From Sulfurovum sp. (GTDB lineage: Bacteria > Campylobacterota > Campylobacteria > Campylobacterales > Sulfurovaceae), in the NCBI GenBank assembly GCA_027062365.1, contig JAMOTK010000033.1:1-41526 (forward strand): a stretch of 41,526 nucleotides of DNA, read 5' to 3'. The notes under the pieces were generated by a model. It was not told where the DNA came from. It saw only the letters and a list, made by a program, of their open reading frames with translations, and made no database searches. This document shows positions 8,538-15,941 of this stretch, in pieces (position 1 is the first letter of the stretch; the number at the start of each line of letters is the position of its first letter). The position numbers and the translations under genes are program-made.

Positions 8538-9081
8538 CATTTAAACGCTCTTGCGTAGACTGTTTTTTGACCTTAGGTTTTGGTTTTGCTTCTACTTTGT
8601 GGTATTTTACTTTGAATGTTTTTTTCTTTTTTGTATTTTTTCTTTTTTTCTTTACTTTTCGTTTTTTAGACTTCGTCTTTTTTACTTTTTTCTTTTTACT
8701 TTTACTTTTACTTTTTTGAAGTTCTTCTTCTTGTTTGGCTTCATCTAAAACTTTCTTAGCATCTTCTTCTTGTAATCGTTGTTGTTCTTCTTGTTTTTCT
8801 AATTTTATTCTATTTTTTTGTTGTTCTACTTCAAGACGATTGGCTTCATCTTTTATTTTTTGTTCTTGGACTCTTTTACTTTTTGCTTCTTCATTATGTT
8901 TTTTTATTAATGTTTTTTCAGCTTCCATCTCGATTAATTGACGTTTTTTCTTAACCTTATTAAGCTCTAAAAGAATACTATTTTGCTCTTCTTCTATCAT
9001 TTGAAGCTGTGTTTCTAAACTTGGTCTATCTTCTGCAAAAAGTATAGAACATAGTAGTAAAAAAGTGACTAATTTAAACAT
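8524..9081 (-). CDS. Exported lysine-rich coiled-coil protein, function unknown
   Basis: The 185-aa product has a signal peptide (MFKLVTFLLLCSILFAEDRP, cleavage probably after the alanine at 16). A long charged coiled coil runs over about 22-125 (E, K, Q-rich, with repeated EEEQ, KKKR and QEEQQ). A run of very basic KSKKKKVK-type repeats follows (about 125-165), and the protein ends in QERLNAIFQ. The shape, a periplasmic helix with a polycationic tail, suggests binding to anionic polymers such as peptidoglycan, LPS or nucleic acid, but no family is recognised. It is convergent with eptA and overlaps its 3' end by 14 bp. The low-complexity codons make homology calls risky. Confidence 0.6.
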   Translation of the reverse strand: MFKLVTFLLLCSILFAEDRPSLETQLQMIEEEQNSILLELNKVKKKRQLIEMEAEKTLIKKHNEEAKSKRVQEQKIKDEANRLEVEQQKNRIKLEKQEEQQRLQEEDAKKVLDEAKQEEELQKSKSKSKKKKVKKTKSKKRKVKKKRKNTKKKKTFKVKYHKVEAKPKPKVKKQSTQERLNAIFQ

Positions 9082-9488
9082 ATCATTTCTCTCTTATATT
9101 TTTTTAAAGTATAACATATTCTAAATATATTTGTTATCTATTTTGTTGCTCAATAGTGTTTTTAAATATATTTTTTAATCCACTATAATCATATATATAA
9201 TATTCACTGTTTTATTATTCTTAAATACTGTAGATTAGATTTATTTAGTACAAAAATACATTTACACTTTATAATAATTTTATCTTAAACAGTATGAAGC
9301 AATGCTAAAATAAGATATAAAAAATAATAGTGATGCTGTAGTGGCGTAAAAATATGTTATTAAGTAGTATTACTGAATTAAACCATAATTTTAACCTTTG
9401 ACGATGTGAAAGCTATCGTTTTCAATGAACTTTATATTTTATTGTTTAATTTAGAATAACTTATAAGACAATGAACAAAGGAGAAATA
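9082..9488. other. AT-rich 400-bp intergenic region, no gene seen
   Basis: No frame with a ribosome binding site and plausible composition was found on either strand. The stretch is very AT-rich and leads into the antitoxin-like fragment at 9489 (AACAAAGGAGAAA just before it). No tRNA cloverleaf or strong terminator hairpin is evident. Confidence 0.5.
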
Positions 9489-9527
9489 ATGCAAACCATA
9501 CAATTAGATATGAGTGATGATAAATGA
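9489..9527 (+). pseudogene. 5' remnant of a small antitoxin-like gene
   Basis: ATG at 9489 with a strong AAAGGAGAAA upstream encodes only MQTIQLDMSDDK before TGA. Both the leader (AACAAAGGAGAAA) and the peptide pattern (M-x-x-I-x-L-D-x-S-x-D) match the intact 73-aa gene at 11625. The parsimonious reading is a paralogue cut off when the restriction-modification genes arrived, though a functional 12-codon leader is not excluded. Confidence 0.4.
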
Positions 9528-9536
9528 GTATTTTAC

Positions 9537-10601
9537 ATGACTAAAAGTATGAAAGCCAATACCAACTTATTTGAAGAGCATAAATTCCCTCGTACGAGAT
9601 ATCAAGGGAGTAAATATAAGCTTCAAGAGTGGATTCAATCTCATTTGGAAACACTAGAATTTAATACGGCATTAGATGCTTTTTGTGGTACAAGTTCTAT
9701 TGCTTATATTCTTAAAGAAATGAATAAAACAGTTTATACCAATGATATATTAAAATGTAATTATGATATGTCACAAGCATTGATTACTAATAATAATGAG
9801 CAGATAACAAGAGAAGATTTTGAACAAATTCTTGTTAAAAAAGAATCTTATGATTATGCTTCTTTGATAGCCGATACCTTTGAAGATATTTATTTTTTAG
9901 AGGAAGAAAATACTTGGTTAGATATAGTGATACAAAATATTCATCAACTCAAAAATACCCATAAAAAATATATGTTTTTGTGGGCATTGTATCAATCTTG
10001 TATCTCCAAACGACCGTATAATCTATTTCATCGTAAAAACCTCTATGTAAGAACTTCTGATGTCAAACGAAATTTTGGCAATAAAACCACATGGGACAAA
10101 CCCTTTGAAGAACATTTTTATAAATTTATCAAAGAGATAAATAGGGCTATTTTTGATAATAAGCATACGCATAAAGCCTATAATAAAGATGTCTTTGACC
10201 TAGATATTCAAGTAGATTTAGTCTATTTGGATACGCCTTATATCCCACAAAAAGGCTCACTCACACATTATAGAGATTTTTATCATTTCTTAGATGGATT
10301 AAGTGATTATCACAATTGGCAAGAAAAGATAGATAGTTCTTCTAAACATAAAAAATTAAAATCTATCTATAATATTTGGGAAGATAAAAAAAATATTCTC
10401 AAAGGCTTTGAAGCCCTAATAAAAAAATTTAAAGAGAGTATCATCGTTATCTCTTATCGTGCTGATGGTATTCCTAGTATTGATGAAATTGTATCCATTT
10501 TAGAAAAAAATGCTAAAAAAGTAAGGGTTGAGATGATAGATTATAAATATGTACTTTCAAAGAAACAGAACTTAAAAGAAGTTTTGATTATAGGAGAATA
10601 A
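9537..10601 (+). CDS. D12-class (Dam-like) DNA adenine N6-methyltransferase
   Basis: The 354-aa product carries the AdoMet-binding motif I DAFCGTSS (about 47-54) after the TRYQGSKYKL segment typical of D12-class enzymes. Its catalytic motif IV is DTPY (232-235), a variant of DPPY. It stands one base upstream of an EcoRV-like endonuclease and is most simply its protecting methyltransferase, methylating adenine in the same site. It does not closely resemble M.EcoRV as I remember it, so the pair may have been assembled from different sources. The first good start is at 9537; a second ATG four codons downstream is possible. Neither has a strong ribosome binding site. Confidence 0.85.
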   Translation: MTKSMKANTNLFEEHKFPRTRYQGSKYKLQEWIQSHLETLEFNTALDAFCGTSSIAYILKEMNKTVYTNDILKCNYDMSQALITNNNEQITREDFEQILVKKESYDYASLIADTFEDIYFLEEENTWLDIVIQNIHQLKNTHKKYMFLWALYQSCISKRPYNLFHRKNLYVRTSDVKRNFGNKTTWDKPFEEHFYKFIKEINRAIFDNKHTHKAYNKDVFDLDIQVDLVYLDTPYIPQKGSLTHYRDFYHFLDGLSDYHNWQEKIDSSSKHKKLKSIYNIWEDKKNILKGFEALIKKFKESIIVISYRADGIPSIDEIVSILEKNAKKVRVEMIDYKYVLSKKQNLKEVLIIGE

Positions 10602-10602
10602 G

Positions 10603-11553
10603 ATGTCATTTGAAGAAAAGTTTAATGCATTCATTCCAGAACTTACCGAAGCACTGAGTGTACCTAAAGGTAGAGATTGGTCAGTTAAAGGGTTTATAGA
10701 TGTTCATCAAAATATTTATTCCATAAGTAATGATACCAAAGTAGTTTCAAAAATTATAGAATTGATGATTTTCCCCAAACTTTTAGAATTTGCACAAAGG
10801 CATGATTTAGAGTTAAAACTATCGCCCTATCAAAATTATTATCCCGATGTCACTTTTATAGACTCTACTGGTAAAAAATATGCTGTAGATTTGAAATCTA
10901 GTTATAAATCATCAAAAGACAAAATCAACGGAATGACATTGGGTGCATTTACAGGCTATTTTAGAAATAGAACTTCTTCAAAAAATACACTCTATCCTTA
11001 TGGTGACTATCATCAACATTATGTATTTGGCATTATCTACTCACGCACAGATATTACACAAATTGAAGAATATTTAGCTTCTTTGGATATAAATATTTCC
11101 ATTACAGTCAAAAAACTTTTTGTTGAGTATATCAATGAAAATAGTGATAGTAAATGGCAAAATATAATCCATAAAATAGCATTAAGCCAAAAAAATAGAG
11201 CTAAAATAGATAGCTTTATAATGAAAGAAACAGATATACATACGCTTGATAATTTTACACAAATTCAATCTGTAGTGAGAGACTTTGAGTTCTTTATTCA
11301 AGAAAAATGGAAAATAGCCACAGATAGAGCAGGAAGTGGAAACACCAAAAACATCGGTTCAGAACTAAATATACAAAGATTAAAATCAGGCGAAGGTCTC
11401 TTTCAAAGAAAATTTGGAATAGATGGTAAAAAAGTCTTTGATAATTATTGGATGAATTACGAAACCAAAAGCATGGCAAAAGATGCAGGTAGAGACAGTC
11501 CACACTTTAATAATATTGAGAGTTATTTGGAGTGGAAAAAGGGTTTTAAGTAA
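10603..11553 (+). CDS. Type II restriction endonuclease, EcoRV-like
   Basis: The 316-aa product follows EcoRV (245 aa) over most of its length. The active site is present: Glu53 (EcoRV E45), Asp82 in YPD (D74), and Asp96 and Lys98 in VDLK (D90, K92). The DNA-recognition loop AGSGNTKNIGS (243-253) is nearly identical to the EcoRV R-loop, and the Gln-rich loop before YPD is similar (YQNYYPD). TLGAFTGYFRN and NYWMNYE also align. Retention of the recognition loop predicts cleavage of GATATC. An extra ~50-60 residues lie between the two conserved blocks (about 150-220). ATAGGAG overlaps the end of the methyltransferase gene, so the pair is co-transcribed. Confidence 0.9.
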   Translation: MSFEEKFNAFIPELTEALSVPKGRDWSVKGFIDVHQNIYSISNDTKVVSKIIELMIFPKLLEFAQRHDLELKLSPYQNYYPDVTFIDSTGKKYAVDLKSSYKSSKDKINGMTLGAFTGYFRNRTSSKNTLYPYGDYHQHYVFGIIYSRTDITQIEEYLASLDINISITVKKLFVEYINENSDSKWQNIIHKIALSQKNRAKIDSFIMKETDIHTLDNFTQIQSVVRDFEFFIQEKWKIATDRAGSGNTKNIGSELNIQRLKSGEGLFQRKFGIDGKKVFDNYWMNYETKSMAKDAGRDSPHFNNIESYLEWKKGFK

Positions 11554-11624
11554 TCATCATATTAAGAAAAAGAACAAAAATTAAAAATATGTTATGATTA
11601 AACAATTAACAAAGGAGAAACACA

Positions 11625-11846
11625 ATGTATAGCATACGACTAGATATAAGTAATGATGTTTTTGATAAAGTGCTGTTTCTTTTAGAGAGTTTTCATAAAG
11701 ATAAAGTAAAGCTTCAAGTTGAAGAGTCTATTTCTATGGAAGATAAAACCTTTAATCCTAAAAACTTTTTTGCTGTGGGTGATAGTTCTAAATTGGAGAT
11801 AGATGAGTATTTGGATAGCAATAAAAAGGTGAATTCGTATTCTTAA
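11625..11846 (+). CDS. Small antitoxin-like protein, apparently without toxin
   Basis: The 73-aa product begins MYSIRLDISNDVFDKVLFLL, a beta-strand plus helix pattern seen in many short antitoxins of Campylobacterota. It continues with an acidic hinge (VEESISMED) and a tail ending LDSNKKVNSYS. It has a strong AAAGGAGAAA ribosome binding site. In such loci a RelE-type toxin gene usually follows, but here only 25 bp separate it from a convergent gene, so the antitoxin is an orphan or the toxin has been lost. The family assignment is by pattern only. Confidence 0.5.
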   Translation: MYSIRLDISNDVFDKVLFLLESFHKDKVKLQVEESISMEDKTFNPKNFFAVGDSSKLEIDEYLDSNKKVNSYS

Positions 11847-11871
11847 CAAATTCACTCTTAACAACTATTAT

Positions 11872-12468
11872 TTATTCTAATTTATCTAGTAAAGTAATCG
11901 AAGCTCTTAAACGAATCTCTTCATCATCGCTGTCAAGTAGTTTTTCTAAAACCTCTAATGCTTTCTTTTTTCCTTCATTAGAAGATATAGTTGGAGTAGA
12001 ATTTTTACTTTTTAGAAATACATCCATTTTTTCAGAATGTTGAGAGATATTTGATACTGTTTTCCTTGCTCCTGATAATGATTTTTGTATTGCTTTATCT
12101 AAACTAGTTTTTTCAATAGTTTTAAGAAACTCAACCCTAATCATATGAGGATTTCCTATTCCATCAATATCATTCTCCTTTCTATAGGTATAAAGAGTAA
12201 TGGTTTTAAAAACATGTAGAAAACCTTTTTTACTAATAGATGGAGTAAGCACAATCGAACCTTTAGGTATCTTAATAAATTGTTCTACTTGACTAATATT
12301 AATAGCACTTATATTAGGATAATTATGCTCTAAAATATCTTCTAATTCTTTTCTACTCTTATTTAATAAGTTTTGACCACAATGCCAACCGATACTAATA
12401 TCTCCATCTAAAAACTGCTTTTCTCTATTGATATTATGTGGTTTTGCTCTTAATATGTATAAATTCAT
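11872..12468 (-). CDS. Hypothetical protein with PUA/EVE-like N-terminal domain
   Basis: The 198-aa product starts MNLYILRAKPHNINR and continues with ISIGWHCGQNLL. This pattern recalls the PUA/EVE-like N-terminal modules found in Mrr-type restriction proteins and related modified-base readers. The middle has KIPKGSIVLTPS and a beta-rich stretch. The C-terminal ~45 residues form a helical, charged segment ending in a HEAT-like helix pair (DSDDEEIRLRASITLLDKLE). No nuclease motif is seen. It lies beside the EcoRV-like system, so a role in sensing or restricting DNA is conceivable, but this is inference. It has a normal ATG with AAAGGATT upstream. Confidence 0.5.
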   Translation of the reverse strand: MNLYILRAKPHNINREKQFLDGDISIGWHCGQNLLNKSRKELEDILEHNYPNISAINISQVEQFIKIPKGSIVLTPSISKKGFLHVFKTITLYTYRKENDIDGIGNPHMIRVEFLKTIEKTSLDKAIQKSLSGARKTVSNISQHSEKMDVFLKSKNSTPTISSNEGKKKALEVLEKLLDSDDEEIRLRASITLLDKLE

Positions 12469-12520
12469 ATTGTAATCCTTTTTGATTTGGTATGAGAAGT
12501 ATATCTATTTTAATCTTTAG

Positions 12521-12545
12521 AACTTCTTAGAACTTCTAAGAAGTT
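12521..12545. repeat. Perfect 10-bp inverted repeat, 5-nt loop
   Basis: AACTTCTTAG and CTAAGAAGTT flank the loop AACTT, upstream of both the 11872-12468 gene (minus) and the DmsBC gene (plus). Neither side has a T-run, so it may be an operator shared by the two divergent genes, not a terminator. Confidence 0.45.
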
Positions 12546-12632
12546 AAATTAATGCTTAAAAATAAATCATCTCTCATGCCAATATATGTCTTATTTTCGC
12601 TAAAATAACAAAAATATATATAAAGACCATAA

Positions 12633-14234
12633 ATGCCAACATTAAGCAAAACCACCCCACTACAAGACTTCATAAACCACAAAACAAACACAAATATGCA
12701 ATGTGGAAATTACTCCATAGACTTGCCCGACCTACAAGAGGGAGAGCAGTATCGTTTTCATTTTGATGCGACGGCTTGTGTGGGCTGTCATTGTTGTGAG
12801 GTGGCTTGTAATGAGCAGAATGCGAACCCTGATGATATAAAATGGCGACGCGTTGGGGAGATGGAGATGGGCGAATTTCCTGATACGCTTCAGCTTTTTA
12901 ACTCCATGTCTTGTAACCATTGTATTGAGCCTGAATGTCTCATCGGTTGTCCAACGGAGTCTTATATCAAGTTTGATAATGGTGTGGTGTGGCATGATGA
13001 CCCTAGCTGTATTGGTTGTCAATATTGTACTTGGAATTGCCCTTATGAAGTGCCTACTTTTAACAAAGAACGAGGGATTGTGACCAAGTGCCACATGTGT
13101 CATGACAAGCTTGAAGTAGGGCAAAGTCCTGCTTGTGTTCAGGCTTGTCCTTCTAATGCGATTGAGATTGAAGTCTTTAATGTCAAAGAATGGCTTGATG
13201 AAGATATGGCAAAAAATGGCATTGCACCTCATCTGCCTGATATTGAAATTACTAAGCCTACCACGCGTTATACTTTGCCCCCAATGGATGAAAATGCAGA
13301 AATTCGTGTAGCCGATGAGCATCTTCTCAAACCTGCCCATGCTGAACTGCCTTTGGTCTTTATGACGGTACTTACACAAGTAAGTTTAGGGGCATTTTTG
13401 GCTCTATTTTTAGGTCAAGTCTTGTTCTCTTTAGGCTTTAATCTACCTGAACCTACACTAATCATGGCGATGTTGGCATTTTTGCCCTCTGCTATTGGTT
13501 TGCCTTTGTCTGCTTTACATTTGGGTCGTCCTATTATGGCAATGATGGCAATGAAAAATTGGCGTACTTCGTGGCTGAGTCGTGAAGCGATTGCTTTGGG
13601 TGCGTTTACTGCGTTGGCTTCTGTAGTCGTAATAATGGTTTATTTAGATATTAAAGGCATCGCTCTTATCGCTGTAGAATCTCTTACACTCATGATTGGG
13701 ATTTACGGAATTTACGCACAATCCATGATATATCGCATCCGTGCTAGACCCTCATGGAACAGAAAGTCCACCACAAAACGCTTTTTTGGCTCATCCTATG
13801 TAGGCTTTTTACTCATCGCCACAGCACTACTCATAAGCAATGGAAGCCAAGGCGTGATGGTACTTTTAGCGATTACACTTTTAACAGGCATGGTGCAAGT
13901 ATTGGTCATTTGGGAAGAGATACTCTTTTACAAAAACTTAGACAAAGAAGACGCACTCTATTATCAATATAATAGAAGTAGAATATTACTCAATGAGCAT
14001 TTTGGCTTTATCAAAAGATTTAGGGTCTATTCTTTGATTACTTTTGCTTTAGCTTTGCCACTTTTGGCGATACTTTTTACGGCAAGTGGATTGATGAATT
14101 TGGCGATAATGACGCTAATATTGGCTACGATTGGTGCATTAGTGAGTGAACTAAGTGGGCGTTATTTATTTTATAGGACTGTTGTGCCTTTGGGATTGGC
14201 AGGGAACTTTTTTGCTGGGAATCAGAGGGGTTGA
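12633..14234 (+). CDS. Fused DmsB-DmsC-like iron-sulfur/membrane anchor subunit
   Basis: The 533-aa product joins two subunits of the DMSO-reductase family. Residues ~40-200 are a DmsB-type ferredoxin with sixteen cysteines in four clusters (CVGCHCCEVAC, CNHCIEPECLIGC, CIGCQYCTWNC, CHMCHDK...CVQAC). Residues ~235-533 are a DmsC-like anchor with about eight membrane helices. Such proteins pass electrons between the quinone pool and a molybdopterin subunit. No catalytic A subunit or chaperone is encoded nearby, so the partner is elsewhere or lost. The C-terminus NFFAGNQRG is encoded by the left copy of the repeat. The stop TGA falls within the -35 hexamer of the downstream promoter, suggesting that insertion replaced the original end of the gene. 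Confidence 0.85.
   Translation: MPTLSKTTPLQDFINHKTNTNMQCGNYSIDLPDLQEGEQYRFHFDATACVGCHCCEVACNEQNANPDDIKWRRVGEMEMGEFPDTLQLFNSMSCNHCIEPECLIGCPTESYIKFDNGVVWHDDPSCIGCQYCTWNCPYEVPTFNKERGIVTKCHMCHDKLEVGQSPACVQACPSNAIEIEVFNVKEWLDEDMAKNGIAPHLPDIEITKPTTRYTLPPMDENAEIRVADEHLLKPAHAELPLVFMTVLTQVSLGAFLALFLGQVLFSLGFNLPEPTLIMAMLAFLPSAIGLPLSALHLGRPIMAMMAMKNWRTSWLSREAIALGAFTALASVVVIMVYLDIKGIALIAVESLTLMIGIYGIYAQSMIYRIRARPSWNRKSTTKRFFGSSYVGFLLIATALLISNGSQGVMVLLAITLLTGMVQVLVIWEEILFYKNLDKEDALYYQYNRSRILLNEHFGFIKRFRVYSLITFALALPLLAILFTASGLMNLAIMTLILATIGALVSELSGRYLFYRTVVPLGLAGNFFAGNQRG
14207..14228 (+). repeat. Direct repeat copy 1 (22 bp) at the 3' end of dmsBC
   Basis: C, six T, then GCTGGGAATCAGAGG. The identical 22 bp recur at 20194-20215 and a diverged copy lies at 16465-16484. 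Here the repeat is coding (NFFAGNQR of DmsBC). The arrangement resembles attachment-site duplications made when elements integrate at the 3' end of a gene. Confidence 0.8.
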
Positions 14235-14259
14235 CATCATCTCAATAAAAGTATATAAT
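14231..14259 (+). promoter_or_regulatory. Consensus sigma-70 promoter of the tacA/tacT-like module
   Basis: TTGACA (14231-14236), a 17-bp spacer, then TATAAT (14254-14259) is an exact consensus promoter. The -35 begins two bases after the direct repeat and contains the dmsBC stop codon. ATATCC and GGATAT (14258-14263 and 14282-14287) form an imperfect dyad over the start region and could be the antitoxin's operator. Confidence 0.8.
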
Positions 14260-14290
14260 ATCCGTACATTAACCGTATAAAGGATATATT

Positions 14291-14569
14291 ATGTTAGCCA
14301 CAATACATAGTAAAGATACACGCATAGAGTTTAAAACTTCTAGTGAGATAAAAGCCCTTTTACAAAGGGGTGCGAATGCTTTGGGTATGGATTTGAGTTC
14401 ATTTCTTATCTCTACAGCCACACAAAGAGCCAAAGATGTGATACTAGAAGAGAAAATGCTTAGACTTATTACGCAAGAGTGGGAAAGTTTTGAAAAAGCA
14501 TTAAAGCATCCAAAACCTGCTACAAAAGAACTCAAAGCACTAATGAATATGAAAGGCTTTGATGCCTAA
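14291..14569 (+). CDS. DUF1778/TacA-like ribbon-helix-helix antitoxin
   Basis: The 92-aa product has an N-terminal ribbon-helix-helix pattern (RIEFKTSSEIKALLQRGANALGMDLSSFL), typical of DUF1778 antitoxins that bind DNA and partner GNAT toxins. A C-terminal helical tail would neutralise the toxin. The gene is preceded by AAAGGATA and overlaps the toxin start by 8 bp, so expression is coupled. Autorepression at the consensus promoter upstream is expected from the family. Confidence 0.9.
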   Translation: MLATIHSKDTRIEFKTSSEIKALLQRGANALGMDLSSFLISTATQRAKDVILEEKMLRLITQEWESFEKALKHPKPATKELKALMNMKGFDA

Positions 14570-15077
14570 ATTGAGACTTGTGACCTTTGATATTTCTATG
14601 ACTTACAAAGGATTAAAAAACTTTAATTGTGGCAATAGCATGATAAATACTTTTGTCTATAAGTCACTTAAAAAGCGTGTAAAAAAGCATTTTAGCCAAG
14701 CCTATGTCTTGCTAGATGAGAAAGAAAAGTTTGTAGGGTTTTATACCCTTGATACCTTTTCTATCACAAGAGAAATATTTGCGTTAGAAGATAGACCAAG
14801 TAGCCTACCTCCTATTGTTCCTGTGATAAAATTAGGTATGCTAGGCGTAGATATTTCTTTGCAAAATCAAGGTGTAGGGAAAAGACTGATTAGAGATGCT
14901 ATATTAAAAGTCGTTGCCATATCTAAACTTGCAGGGTGTGCAGGACTTTATCTATTGGCAGAAAAAGAAGCCATCATTTTTTATAAAAGTTTAGGGTTTG
15001 TTGCTATAAATCATAGTGAACCTTTGGCTATGTTTTTGAGTATAGATTCTATTTTGGAGAGTGTGGGTGAAGTGTAA
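14562..15077 (+). CDS. GNAT acetyltransferase toxin (TacT-like)
   Basis: The 171-aa product has the GNAT fold. The acetyl-CoA pyrophosphate loop is QNQGVGKRL (motif A, about 103-111), the LGMLGVD strand precedes it, and FYKSLGF near residue 140 carries the conserved tyrosine. Paired with a DUF1778 antitoxin, it should acetylate the amino group of aminoacyl-tRNAs and stop translation, as TacT and AtaT do. The ATG at 14562 lies inside the last codons of the antitoxin gene. A TTG one codon upstream is a less likely start. Confidence 0.9.
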   Translation: MPKLRLVTFDISMTYKGLKNFNCGNSMINTFVYKSLKKRVKKHFSQAYVLLDEKEKFVGFYTLDTFSITREIFALEDRPSSLPPIVPVIKLGMLGVDISLQNQGVGKRLIRDAILKVVAISKLAGCAGLYLLAEKEAIIFYKSLGFVAINHSEPLAMFLSIDSILESVGEV

Positions 15078-15086
15078 GATATAAAT

Positions 15087-15115
15087 TTGTATTTATTGGC
15101 TAAATAAGATACAAT
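15087..15115 (+). promoter_or_regulatory. Promoter and dyad upstream of the RHH-PIN module
   Basis: TTGTAT (15087-15092), 17 bp, TACAAT (15110-15115). TAGT-TACAT-ACTA at 15115-15127 is a small dyad overlapping the start of transcription and is a possible operator for the ribbon-helix-helix antitoxin. Confidence 0.55.
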
Positions 15116-15145
15116 AGTTACATACTAATTATACAAAGGATTTAT

Positions 15146-15418
15146 ATGATTTCATTAGTAGAAAAAACAAAATCAGAAAGAAAAACCTTTACTTTACCAA
15201 ACTACATCGTAAAAGAACTTGAACAATATGCAAAAAATTTTGGTAAAAAACAATCACAAGTTATAGCCCTAGCTTTAGAAGAGTTTTTAAGTAAAAAAAA
15301 CAATAAAGTAAGTCAACGCCTAAAAGCATTAGATGCTCTTACAGCCATTGCACCCAAAGGTTCACTAAAAGACTTAGACCTAAAAGCATCTCGTGTAAAA
15401 AAGACACTTGATGCATAA
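15146..15418 (+). CDS. Ribbon-helix-helix antitoxin of a PIN toxin pair
   Basis: The 90-aa product has RKTFTLPNYIVKELEQYAKNFGKKQSQVIALALEEF-type ribbon-helix-helix composition at residues 12-50. A basic C-terminal extension (KASRVKKTLDA) follows and should wrap the toxin. A clear AAAGGA lies upstream. Its 3' end overlaps the toxin gene by 8 bp in exactly the same way as in the preceding module, so the two modules share the architecture of promoter, RHH antitoxin and overlapping toxin. Confidence 0.8.
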   Translation: MISLVEKTKSERKTFTLPNYIVKELEQYAKNFGKKQSQVIALALEEFLSKKNNKVSQRLKALDALTAIAPKGSLKDLDLKASRVKKTLDA

Positions 15419-15848
15419 GAGAGTATATTTTGATACGAATGTCATTGTAGATTTATTTGATGTTGCTAGACCTTTTCATCAGGAGTCTTTACATGTCTTT
15501 AAAACTATTTTTGAAAATGAAGAGATAGATGTTTTTATCAATACGGATACAATAACAAATCTTTTTTATATTTTACGAAGTCATATTAAACTTTCTTTTG
15601 ATGATGCCATTGAAAAATTAGAATTTATCAAAAATAATTTTAACATCGTCTCTACTGAAATGATAGAAATAGACCAGACTATAGACTTATGTAAAAAACA
15701 TATTTTTAATGACTATGAAGATGGAATGCAATATATTTGTGCTTTAAAAGTAGAGTGTACGCTACTCATCACAAATAATGCAAAAGATTTTAAAAATGCT
15801 CAAATTAAAGTGATCACTAGTAAAGCATTGAGTGCTAAGTTAGCTTAG
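15411..15848 (+). CDS. PIN-domain toxin (VapC-like ribonuclease)
   Basis: The 145-aa product begins with the PIN motif VYFDTNVIVDLF (first catalytic Asp at residue 8) and ends with the acidic region IFNDYEDGMQY and LLITNNAKDF. PIN toxins are magnesium-dependent RNases that cleave tRNA or rRNA. The ATG at 15411 overlaps the antitoxin end; a TTG one codon upstream is also possible. The final part, IKVITSKALSAKL, is typical of PIN proteins, where the strand before it carries the last active-site residues. Confidence 0.85.
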   Translation: MHKRVYFDTNVIVDLFDVARPFHQESLHVFKTIFENEEIDVFINTDTITNLFYILRSHIKLSFDDAIEKLEFIKNNFNIVSTEMIEIDQTIDLCKKHIFNDYEDGMQYICALKVECTLLITNNAKDFKNAQIKVITSKALSAKLA

Positions 15849-15880
15849 AGATTAAATCTATAGAAATGCTTTTTGCTCTC

Positions 15881-15909
15881 TTGACAATAAAATAATTCTG
15901 TACTATAAT
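15881..15909 (+). promoter_or_regulatory. Consensus promoter with overlapping dyad upstream of yefM-yoeB
   Basis: TTGACA (15881-15886), a 17-bp spacer and TATAAT (15904-15909) form an exact consensus. GTAC at 15900-15903 and 15912-15915 flank the -10 as a short palindrome, the kind of site bound by YefM-YoeB complexes for autorepression. Confidence 0.8.
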
Positions 15910-15941
15910 AAGTACATAATATGGAACAGAAAGGATAAAAT

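Noticed and set aside
8551-8941. Phenylalanine- and serine-rich plus-strand frames
   Set aside because: They are antisense shadows of the lysine-rich minus-strand gene (AAA codons read as TTT).
9082-9488. Hidden RNA gene in the AT-rich gap
   Set aside because: No stable GC-rich stem or terminator was found; without covariation there is nothing to support it.
12732-13379. Long minus-strand frame inside dmsBC
   Set aside because: It runs opposite to a clearly functional gene whose cysteine motifs are all in the plus frame, and it has no ribosome binding site or recognisable domain.
15869-15886. Possible fourth copy of the dmsBC-end repeat before the YefM-YoeB promoter
   Set aside because: Only CTTTTTGCT and the following TTGACA match, with the GGGAATCAGAGG core missing; chance is a better explanation.
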